Below, piece after piece: positions 1 to 5,880 of a DNA stretch of 5,880 bases; within the stretch, counting starts at the first letter, position 1; each line of letters starts with the position of its first letter. A program made the translations under genes and the position numbers. The DNA comes from Thiopseudomonas sp964394445 (GTDB lineage Bacteria > Pseudomonadota > Gammaproteobacteria > Pseudomonadales > Pseudomonadaceae), in assembly GCA_964394445.1 (NCBI GenBank), contig CAYMXO010000094.1, forward strand, positions 1-5,880, in the 5' to 3' direction. The notes beneath the pieces are model-generated. The model saw only the letters and a program-made list of their open reading frames with translations. It was not told the origin of the DNA and made no database searches.

Positions 1-1154
<1,154 letters not shown>

Positions 1155-1158
<4 letters not shown>

Positions 1159-1823
1159 TCCGCTTTGACCGGGTAGCCAAGCGCTATCCCAATGGCCATG
1201 TCGGCCTGCATGAACTGAGTGTGCATGTGCGCCGTGGCGAATTCCTGTTTGTTACCGGACACTCCGGTGCCGGCAAAAGCACCATGATGCGCCTGTTGCT
1301 GGCCATGGAGCGCCCGAGTGCCGGCAAGCTGCTGCTGGCGGGGCAGGATCTGGGCAAGATCCGCAACTCGCAGATTCCTTTTCTGCGCCGCCAGATTGGT
1401 GTGGTATTCCAGAACCACCAGCTGTTGTTTGACCGCAGCGTATTCGAGAATGTGGCGCTGCCCCTGCATATCCTCGGCTTGTCGCGGGACGAGATCAACG
1501 CCCGCGTCAGCCTGGCGCTGGAGCGGGTCAGCCTCAAGGACAAGGCCATGCAGTCACCGTCGGACCTCTCCACCGGCCAGCAGCAGCGGGTCGGCATTGC
1601 CCGGGCGGTGGTGCATCAGCCGGCGCTGCTGCTGGCAGACGAGCCGACCGGTAACCTGGACCCAAAACTGGCGGCAGAAATCATGGGTGTATTTGAAGAC
1701 ATCAACCGGCTTGGCACCACAGTCATCATTGCCAGTCACGACCTGGCCCTGATTGCCCGCATGCGCCACCGCATGCTGACCCTGCAACGTGGCCGCCTGA
1801 TAGCCGACGGCGAGGCAAGCTGA
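1155..1823 (+). CDS. ftsE: Cell division ATP-binding protein FtsE
   Basis: FtsE is the cytoplasmic ATPase of the FtsEX complex. It joins the divisome and, through FtsX, controls periplasmic murein hydrolase activators. The 222-residue length is normal. Visible ABC motifs are Walker A GHSGAGKST (35-43), Q-loop Gln86 in VVFQ, signature LSTGQQQR (138-145), Walker B LLLADE (158-163) with catalytic Glu163, D-loop NLDP (167-170) and H-loop His195 in SHD. The signature reads LSTGQ rather than the common LSGGE/Q, so the first glycine is Thr. The rest of the active site is intact, so the protein is probably functional. The ATG sits inside the ATGA overlap with the ftsY stop and has an AAGGAT Shine-Dalgarno at 1144-1149, indicating translational coupling. 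The stop overlaps the ftsX start in TGATG. Confidence 0.97.
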
Positions 1824-2836
1824 TGAGCGCACAACTGACTCCGGACCAGCCGGGCAAGCGTATTGGTGCCACCGAACGGCGTTATGTTGACGGCCCGCCC
1901 GAAGAGGCGACCGAGGCACGGGTCCAGCTGCAAGCCTGGCTTGCCAGCCACAAGGCCAGTTTTCTGGACAGCGCCCTGCGCATTGTGCGCCAGCCCTTTG
2001 GCAGTTTTTTCACCTGTCTGGTGATTGCCGTAGCGCTGAGCCTGCCGATGGGTCTGACCCTGCTGCTGAACAACCTCAACCAGCTCGGTGCTTCCTGGCA
2101 GCAGGCGGCGCAGATTTCGGTGTTTTTTCAGCTAAAAACCAGCGACGAGCAGGCGCGCCAGCTATTGGCCGATCTTGAGGCTCACGAGGGCATCGCCGAG
2201 GTGCAGTGGATCAGTCGCGAACAGGCGCTGCAGGATTTTTCCAGTTTTTCCGGACTGGGCGAGGTGTTGCAGGAGTTGCCCGACAACCCGCTACCGTCCA
2301 GTCTGCTGATCACGCCGGTACAGGTGGACCCGGAACAGCTGCAGGATCTGGTACACAGTCTGGAAAACATGCCGCATGTGCAACAGGTCCAGCTGGACCT
2401 GCAATGGGTCGAGCGGCTGGCCGCCATGCTCCGGCTGGGCGAACGCTTTATTTTTGCCCTGACCCTGGTGCTGATTGCTGCCCTGCTGTTGGTGGTGGGC
2501 AATACCATCCGTCTGCACATTGAAAACCGTCGCACCGAGATCGAGGTGGTCAAGCTGGTGGGCGGCACCGACGGCTATGTACGCCGCCCGTTTCTGTATA
2601 TGGGCGCCCTGTACGGCATTGGTGGTGGCTGTCTGGCCTGGCTGTTGCTGATCTGGGGGTTTTCCTGGCTGAACGGCTCGGTCATCGAGCTGGCCAGCCT
2701 CTACGCCAGTGATTTCCGCCTGGCCGGCGTATCACTGGACGATGGATTTTCTTTGCTGATTGGTGCAGTATTACTGGGTTACATTGGTGCCTGGATAGCC
2801 GTGGCGCGCCATCTGCGGGAGCTTTTGCCGAGCTGA
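1823..2836 (+). CDS. ftsX: Cell division permease-like protein FtsX
   Basis: FtsX is the integral membrane partner of FtsE and relays its ATPase cycle to periplasmic peptidoglycan hydrolase regulators at the septum. The 337-residue protein has the family layout. A cytoplasmic N-terminus of about 60 residues comes first, then TM1 (about 62-84), a periplasmic domain (about 85-205), and TM2 (about 209-228). A cytoplasmic loop containing TEIEVVKLVGGTDGYVRRPF (238-257) follows, then TM3 (about 260-283), a short periplasmic loop and TM4 (about 309-329). The IEVVKLVGGT segment is the conserved FtsX/FtsE coupling region. The ATG shares one base with the ftsE stop and has GAGG at 1812-1815 seven bases upstream, so it should be translated from the same message. 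It is the last gene of the visible operon, and no strong terminator follows its stop before rpoH. Confidence 0.96.
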   Translation: MSAQLTPDQPGKRIGATERRYVDGPPEEATEARVQLQAWLASHKASFLDSALRIVRQPFGSFFTCLVIAVALSLPMGLTLLLNNLNQLGASWQQAAQISVFFQLKTSDEQARQLLADLEAHEGIAEVQWISREQALQDFSSFSGLGEVLQELPDNPLPSSLLITPVQVDPEQLQDLVHSLENMPHVQQVQLDLQWVERLAAMLRLGERFIFALTLVLIAALLLVVGNTIRLHIENRRTEIEVVKLVGGTDGYVRRPFLYMGALYGIGGGCLAWLLLIWGFSWLNGSVIELASLYASDFRLAGVSLDDGFSLLIGAVLLGYIGAWIAVARHLRELLPS

Positions 2837-2875
2837 TGAATCATCCCGCTATCGCATGAAATGTAATGTTTTAAT

Positions 2876-2902
2876 GAACTTATCCACAGAGTGACAGTCT
2901 CA
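2876..2902 (+). promoter_or_regulatory. Candidate sigma-E/AlgU (RpoE) promoter of rpoH
   Basis: GAACTT (2876-2881), 16 bases, then TCTCA (2898-2902) matches the RpoE/AlgU pattern GAACTT-N16-TCTGA with one mismatch in the -10. It lies 64 bases before the rpoH ATG and would start RNA around 2908-2910. Envelope-stress control of rpoH through a sigma-E promoter (P3) is established in E. coli, and AlgU control of rpoH is known in P. aeruginosa, so position and form fit. An AT-rich stretch just upstream has -10-like hexamers (TGTAAT 2862-2867, TTTAAT 2870-2875) but no recognisable -35, so a housekeeping promoter is possible but unsupported. Confidence 0.75.
2880..2888 (+). promoter_or_regulatory. 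Perfect DnaA box overlapping the rpoH sigma-E -35 element
   Basis: TTATCCACA is an exact match to the DnaA-box consensus and shares its first two bases with the GAACTT -35 element. DnaA is known to repress E. coli rpoH from promoters that contain DnaA boxes. A nine-base match can arise by chance, but its placement inside this promoter makes function plausible. Confidence 0.6.
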
Positions 2903-2922
2903 CTTTTCAGATAACGAGACTG
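2895..2922 (+). repeat. Inverted repeat CAGTCTC-N14-GAGACTG across the rpoH -10/start region
   Basis: A perfect 7-base inverted repeat has arms at 2895-2901 and 2916-2922. The left arm covers most of the TCTCA -10 element and the predicted start site lies in the 14-base spacer. It could be an operator dyad. It could also be a hairpin that forms only in read-through RNA from ftsX. No regulator can be named from sequence. Confidence 0.45.
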
Positions 2923-2923
2923 C

Positions 2924-2944
2924 AAAACGCCGAAGTGGCGTTTT
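2924..2944 (+). promoter_or_regulatory. Stem-loop in the rpoH leader (attenuator-like or weak terminator)
   Basis: AAAACGCC (2924-2931) and GGCGTTTT (2937-2944) form a perfect 8-bp stem with a five-base loop, GAAGT. The T run is only four bases, all inside the stem, and AACC follows, so it is a poor intrinsic terminator. It is downstream of the predicted sigma-E start and ends six bases before the rpoH Shine-Dalgarno, so it would be part of the rpoH mRNA leader. It may act as a weak ftsX terminator, an attenuator or a structural element affecting rpoH translation. Confidence 0.6.
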
Positions 2945-2950
2945 AACCTT

Positions 2951-2956
2951 GGGGGA
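2951..2956 (+). promoter_or_regulatory. Shine-Dalgarno that fixes the rpoH start
   Basis: GGGGGA lies nine bases before the ATG at 2966. The in-frame TTG at 2960 is only three bases from this site, too close for initiation, so the ATG is chosen. Confidence 0.8.
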
Positions 2957-2965
2957 TTTTTGCAA

Positions 2966-3823
2966 ATGAGCACTTCAACTGCCCTACAACCCGTACAGCT
3001 GTTAAGCCCCGGCGCGAACCTGCAGGCTTATGTACACTCGGTGAACAGCATTCCCTTGCTGACCGTTGAGCAGGAGCGCGAGTTGGGTGAACGTCTGTAT
3101 TACGAACAGGACCTGGATGCCGCCCGCCAGCTGGTGATGGCGCATCTGCGTTTTGTCGTGCACATAGCCCGCAGCTATTCCGGCTACGGTCTGGCCCAGG
3201 CCGACCTGATCCAGGAAGGTAACGTGGGCCTGATGAAAGCCGTCAAACGCTATAACCCGGAAAAGGGTGTGCGTCTGGTGTCCTTTGCGGTGCACTGGAT
3301 CAAGGCTGAAATCCACGAGTTTGTCCTGCGCAACTGGCGCATTGTCAAGGTGGCCACCACCAAGGCGCAGCGTAAGCTGTTCTTCAACCTGCGCAGCAAG
3401 AAGAAAGGCTTTAACTGGCTGACACACGACGAAGCCAGTGCAGTAGCTGACAGCCTGGGTGTCGAAGTGCGGGATGTCCACGAGATGGAAAGCCGCCTGA
3501 CGGGTCGCGACATGGCCTTTGACCCGCTGGATGCTGACGACGATGATGCAACGTTTGCTCCGGCACAGTACCTGGAAGACCCCAGTCACGATCCGGCTTT
3601 GCGTTACGAAACCGAACACACCGCGCAAACAGAAAGTGCCAGCTTGTATGAGGCGCTTGAGCAACTGGATGAGCGCAGTCGTGACATTGTCCAGCAGCGC
3701 TGGCTCAATGAGGAAAAAGCGACGCTGCACGAGCTGGCCGCCCAGTATGGCGTGTCTGCCGAACGCATTCGCCAGATCGAGCAGGCGGCGATGAAAAAGC
3801 TCAAGGGGTCGATCCTGGCGTAA
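2966..3823 (+). CDS. rpoH: RNA polymerase sigma-32 (heat-shock) factor RpoH
   Basis: RpoH directs RNA polymerase to heat-shock promoters (chaperones, proteases). From the ATG at 2966 it has 285 residues, the normal size. Region 2 is clear, with LRFVVHIARSYSGYG (61-75) and ADLIQEGNVGLMKAVKRYNP (79-98). The -10-binding segment around SFAVHWIKAEIHEFVLRNWR (106-125) follows. The diagnostic RpoH box QRKLFFNLR (135-143), absent from RpoD and RpoS, identifies it as sigma-32. A variable acidic linker containing DADDDD (189-194) precedes region 4, with LDERSRDIVQQRWL (234-247) and a helix-turn-helix near 253-280. It lies downstream of ftsX in the standard gammaproteobacterial order but has its own leader with a sigma-E-type promoter, a DnaA box and a stem-loop. 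A strong terminator follows. No residue anomalies were seen. Confidence 0.97.
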   Translation: MSTSTALQPVQLLSPGANLQAYVHSVNSIPLLTVEQERELGERLYYEQDLDAARQLVMAHLRFVVHIARSYSGYGLAQADLIQEGNVGLMKAVKRYNPEKGVRLVSFAVHWIKAEIHEFVLRNWRIVKVATTKAQRKLFFNLRSKKKGFNWLTHDEASAVADSLGVEVRDVHEMESRLTGRDMAFDPLDADDDDATFAPAQYLEDPSHDPALRYETEHTAQTESASLYEALEQLDERSRDIVQQRWLNEEKATLHELAAQYGVSAERIRQIEQAAMKKLKGSILA

Positions 3824-3842
3824 GCCGGATCTGACCATCTAT

Positions 3843-3872
3843 AAAAAAGCGGCCTTTATGGCCGCTTTTTTT
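3843..3872. terminator. Bidirectional rho-independent terminator between rpoH and the transporter gene
   Basis: A run of six A and GCGGCC (3843-3854), loop TTTAT (3855-3859), then GGCCGC and seven T (3860-3872) form a strong GC stem flanked by A and T tracts on both sides. It begins 19 bases after the rpoH stop and can also end transcripts coming from the minus-strand gene whose stop is at 3935-3937. Confidence 0.93.
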
Positions 3873-3911
3873 GTGCCCGGGCAACCGGCTGTACGGGTGC
3901 ATAGTGCTGTT

Positions 3912-3927
3912 CGCCCGCGTCCGGGCG
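3912..3927. repeat. Small GC-rich inverted repeat after the transporter stop
   Basis: CGCCCG (3912-3917), four bases, CGGGCG (3922-3927). It lies just past the stop codon of the minus-strand transporter gene. It has no T tract, so alone it is not a terminator. It may be a 3' hairpin on that transcript or chance in GC-rich sequence. Confidence 0.3.
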
Positions 3928-3934
3928 GCTCGGT

Positions 3935-5131
3935 TTATCCACGCAAGGGTGCACGGGATGCCAGATAGCACAGGGCAAATGCTGCCAAACCAAAGCCTGT
4001 CATGGCGGCTGGCAGGGTCAGCAGGGTGGCGGGCGCGAGGTTGATGACAAAGCCCAGTAATCCTGCCAACAAGAATTGCAGCATCCCCATCAGCGATGAA
4101 GCTATGCCGGCAAACTGTCGGGCGTAGCCCATGGTCACTGCGGTCAGGTTGCCGGTGATCATGCCGAGCATCGACAGCCCGAGTCCAAGGATGACCGCAT
4201 AGCTCCAGACGTCAGCCAGCCCCGTCAACACCAGAACACCCAGCGTGGCCGATGCCCCGATCAGACCTGCCAGGCCCATATACAGCACCTCCAGGGGCTT
4301 GTACAGGCGCAGCAGGCGCAGGTTGATCTGGCCGGTCAGGATCATGGCGCTGGCACTGGCGGCAAACACCAGACTGTACTGTCCCGGCGACAATCCGTAT
4401 TGCTGGATAAAGACAAAGGGTGAGTTGCTTATATAGGTAAAGAGCGCGCCAACGGTAAAGCTGGAGGCCAGGGTAAACAGCAGGAAACGCGGATGCGCCA
4501 GCAGTTTGAAATAGTTACGCAGGATGCCGCGTATCGAAATCGGTACGCGTCTGTCGACCGGCAGGGTTTCCGGCAGCATGCGCAGGCTGAACAGCCCTGA
4601 CAGTACGCCGGCCACCACCAGAACCCAGAAGATCAGCTGCCAGGGTCCCACCAGCAGCATGGCACCGCCAATAATGGGAGCGGTGATGGGAGCGATCATC
4701 ATGATCTGCATCAGCATGGAAAATACCCGTGCGGCGGTATCCACATCACAGGTGTCGGCCACGATGGCACGTGGCGTGACGGATCCGGCGGCCGCCCCCA
4801 GCGCCTGGATGAAACGGGCCAGCAACAACAGCTCGAAGCTGTGCGCCAGTGCGGCCAGCGCCGAGCCCAGGGTGAACAGCAACACGCCAACGAGCAGTGG
4901 GTGGCGCCGCCCATAGCGGTCCAGCAGCGGTCCATAGACACCCTGACCCACCGCCAGGCCGACCAGAAAGACGGTGAGGGTTTGCTGAACCTGCCCGGCG
5001 CTGATTTGCAGGTCGGCGCCAATCGCCGGATAGGCCGGCAGGTACATGTCGATGGCTGCGGCAACCAGTGCGTTCAGGGATGCCAGCAGGATAATCAGCC
5101 TCAGACTGATGCTTTGCGCAGTAGGGGTCAT
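3935..5131 (-). CDS. Bcr/CflA-family MFS drug-efflux transporter
   Basis: This is a 398-residue inner-membrane transporter of the major facilitator superfamily, with hydrophobic segments consistent with 12 helices. The N-terminal AAAIDMYLPAYPAI (24-37), MFS motif A GPLLDRYGRRHP (67-78), RFIQALGAA (106-114), APIIGG (151-156) in TM5 and YISNSPFVFIQQYGLSPGQY (233-252) are typical of the Bcr/CflA (drug:H+ antiporter, 12-TM) subfamily. Family members export bicyclomycin, chloramphenicol or sulfonamides, but the substrate here cannot be read from sequence. The only nearby in-frame start is the ATG at 5131. The next Met is in IDMYLP inside TM1. No convincing Shine-Dalgarno precedes 5131, so translation may be weak or from a short leader. 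The gene converges on rpoH and diverges from the nosR-like gene, and nothing in the sequence ties its function to either. Confidence 0.92.
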   Translation of the reverse strand: MTPTAQSISLRLIILLASLNALVAAAIDMYLPAYPAIGADLQISAGQVQQTLTVFLVGLAVGQGVYGPLLDRYGRRHPLLVGVLLFTLGSALAALAHSFELLLLARFIQALGAAAGSVTPRAIVADTCDVDTAARVFSMLMQIMMIAPITAPIIGGAMLLVGPWQLIFWVLVVAGVLSGLFSLRMLPETLPVDRRVPISIRGILRNYFKLLAHPRFLLFTLASSFTVGALFTYISNSPFVFIQQYGLSPGQYSLVFAASASAMILTGQINLRLLRLYKPLEVLYMGLAGLIGASATLGVLVLTGLADVWSYAVILGLGLSMLGMITGNLTAVTMGYARQFAGIASSLMGMLQFLLAGLLGFVINLAPATLLTLPAAMTGFGLAAFALCYLASRAPLRG

Positions 5132-5160
5132 GGTATGCCGTGGTTGTGGTGTGTAAGGAA

Positions 5161-5166
5161 ATTATA
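5161..5166 (-). promoter_or_regulatory. -10 element of the transporter gene promoter
   Basis: On the minus strand this reads TATAAT, a perfect -10 hexamer, and would start RNA near 5154, about 23 bases before the ATG at 5131. The -35 region (about 5184-5190, reading ATATTT or CATATT) is poor, so the promoter may be weak or activator-dependent. Confidence 0.5.
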
Positions 5167-5246
5167 CCTGCTTGGTGACATCGAAATATGCCGGGGCCTC
5201 GCCGGAGGCCAATGCATTCAGGTAACGGGTTGCATCGGGACAAAGT

Positions 5247-5260
5247 TTGATCAGGATCAG
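5247..5260. promoter_or_regulatory. FNR/ANR/DNR-type binding site
   Basis: TTGAT-CAGG-ATCAG matches nine of the ten fixed positions of the FNR-family consensus TTGAT-N4-ATCAA. In pseudomonads ANR (oxygen) and DNR (nitric oxide) bind this motif and control denitrification genes including nos. It is centred about 395 bases before the nosR ATG and about 100 bases before the predicted transporter start. A clear -10 at the class II distance was not found on either strand, so the promoter it serves is uncertain. Confidence 0.6.
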
Positions 5261-5334
5261 TTGTTTTATGGTTCTTGGCGCGGCGGATGAAAGCGGTAAT
5301 AACAGCTTCTGCCTGCACTAATCGGTCGCAAAGT

Positions 5335-5356
5335 CTTTGGTGAAAAATTTCCAAAG
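5335..5356. repeat. Imperfect palindrome CTTTGG-N10-CCAAAG
   Basis: Six-base perfect arms (5335-5340 and 5351-5356) flank an AT-rich centre, TGAAAAATTT, about 75 bases downstream of the FNR-type box. The shape fits a dimeric regulator site, but no family is recognised. Confidence 0.35.
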
Positions 5357-5648
5357 TTCTGCTAGTTATTGATATTAAAGGGATTTGTAAAAGTTTGTGT
5401 GTGTGCTGACAGTGCGCCTGGATGGCAAGGACGTGTTTTCTTTCGCAGAAAGGCGACACTTGCGACAATCTGTCACTTTGTGGATGAAAGGTCATATTGG
5501 CCATTATTCATACACACTAAAGTCGTAGCAGGACTGTGCAATGCCTCACTGTGTTTCCAGCAGGTGTAACGGATTGCAAAAGGGTTCACACGCAAAACTG
5601 CGGCTTTGCCATACAAGTTTCAAGATACGCCGCACGGGAGCGTGAAAA

Positions 5649-5880
5649 ATGTTCAGCCAGTATTTTGGGCGTCTTTCGATAGTTTTCACCCTGTTGTTTA
5701 CCCTTCTTGGGTTGCCTGCTCTAAGCCAGGCAGCACCACCCGGCGAGCTGGAACAGGAGCGGATTGATGTTGTCCTGCCGGGGGTTACCAGCATTTCGGA
5801 GCAGGAAGGCGAGTTCGGAGTGCGCACCCTGAAACAGGGTGACGAAATTGTCGGTTACGCCTTCGAAACCATCAATGTTG
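5649..5880 (+). CDS. nosR: NosR-like regulatory/electron-transfer protein, N-terminal part (truncated by window)
   Basis: NosR is a polytopic membrane flavo-iron-sulfur protein needed for expression and in vivo activity of nitrous oxide reductase NosZ. Only 77 codons and one base are visible. Residues 1-28 are an N-terminal hydrophobic signal (core about 9-22) with a likely signal peptidase I site after LSQA or LSQAA. Next come ERIDVVLPGVTSIS (37-50) and GEFGVRTLKQGDEIVGYAFE (54-73), which resemble the start of the periplasmic FMN-binding domain of NosR (GE-G-VR-L, then VGYAF). The ATG at 5649 has GGGAG at 5636-5640 eight bases upstream. The diagnostic polyferredoxin/CX3CP region and nosZ lie outside the window, so another FMN-binding-domain protein (NirI, RnfG-like) remains possible. 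The call rests on my recall of NosR N-termini, not on a search. Confidence 0.75.
   Translation, partial: MFSQYFGRLSIVFTLLFTLLGLPALSQAAPPGELEQERIDVVLPGVTSISEQEGEFGVRTLKQGDEIVGYAFETINV

Larger units (their letters stand above)
5132..5648. other. 517-base divergent intergenic region between the transporter and nosR genes
   Basis: No credible protein gene is seen here. The longest frames begin with TTG or lack a ribosome site. It contains a TATAAT box for the minus-strand gene, a GGCCTC/GAGGCC inverted repeat (5195-5210), a near-perfect FNR-type box (5247-5260), a lone TTGAT half-site (5369-5373), an imperfect palindrome (5335-5356) and a short GT run (5394-5405). A weak plus-strand sigma-70 candidate is TTGTGG (5478-5483), 18 bases, CATTAT (5502-5507). 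The nosR transcription start cannot be fixed. The length leaves room for several promoters or a small RNA, but I see no direct sign of the latter. Confidence 0.6.

Noticed and set aside
3002..3838. 278-codon open frame antisense to nearly all of rpoH
   Set aside because: It mirrors the rpoH coding frame, has no recognisable domain and no ribosome site of its own. Long antisense frames are common opposite GC-rich genes.
3935..3943. TTATCCACG as a second DnaA box
   Set aside because: It has one mismatch, lies on the stop codon of the transporter gene and has no promoter context. Chance is the better explanation.
4695..4721. Met-rich stretch MLMQIMM in the transporter (residues 139-145) as copper-binding, linking it to NosZ
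   Set aside because: Met-rich TM5 segments before AP-x-x-GG are ordinary in Bcr/CflA proteins as I recall them, and no paired Met/His motif is visible. Copper import is not supported.
5369..5569. 66-codon frame upstream of nosR
   Set aside because: TTG start, no Shine-Dalgarno, Cys/Phe-rich composition unlike the neighbouring proteins and no recognised motif.
5563..5577. Sigma-54 promoter (GG...GC) before nosR
   Set aside because: The spacing between GG and GC is 11 bases instead of the required 10 and the flanking consensus is poor.

Overview
The window reads as a Pseudomonas-like gammaproteobacterial chromosome segment. The order ftsY-ftsE-ftsX-rpoH is the conserved cell-division/secretion/heat-shock block of that class. 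The RpoH protein closely resembles what I remember of Pseudomonas RpoH. The last gene looks like nosR, which points to a denitrifier that reduces nitrous oxide. I cannot fix the genus from sequence alone.

Layout: bases 1-1158 hold the C-terminal part of ftsY. Its true start lies before the window, and the window opens inside an in-frame GAGCCA repeat coding for Glu-Pro. ftsE (1155-1823) overlaps ftsY by 4 bases and ftsX (1823-2836) overlaps ftsE by 1 base, so the three form a tightly coupled operon. A 129-base gap follows. It carries a good sigma-E/AlgU-type promoter (GAACTT-N16-TCTCA), a perfect DnaA box overlapping its -35 element, two inverted repeats and a Shine-Dalgarno for rpoH (2966-3823). 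A strong bidirectional terminator (3843-3872) separates rpoH from a convergent Bcr/CflA-type drug-resistance transporter gene (5131-3935, minus strand). A 517-base divergent intergenic region follows, with a near-consensus FNR/ANR/DNR box (5247-5260). Then comes the start of a nosR-like gene (5649 to the window end), which is cut off.

How the genes fit together: FtsY receives SRP-ribosome complexes at the inner membrane. FtsE and FtsX form the ABC-type divisome complex that controls peptidoglycan hydrolases. RpoH is sigma-32, the heat-shock sigma factor, and here it appears to be linked to envelope stress through the sigma-E promoter. The transporter and nosR belong to a separate accessory or metabolic block, probably the edge of a nitrous oxide reductase cluster under oxygen/NO-responsive control.

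I found no evidence of a wholly new system. The points most worth checking are regulatory: the DnaA box/sigma-E overlap with tandem hairpins ahead of rpoH, the FNR-type box far upstream of nosR, and the perfect hexanucleotide repeat in ftsY.
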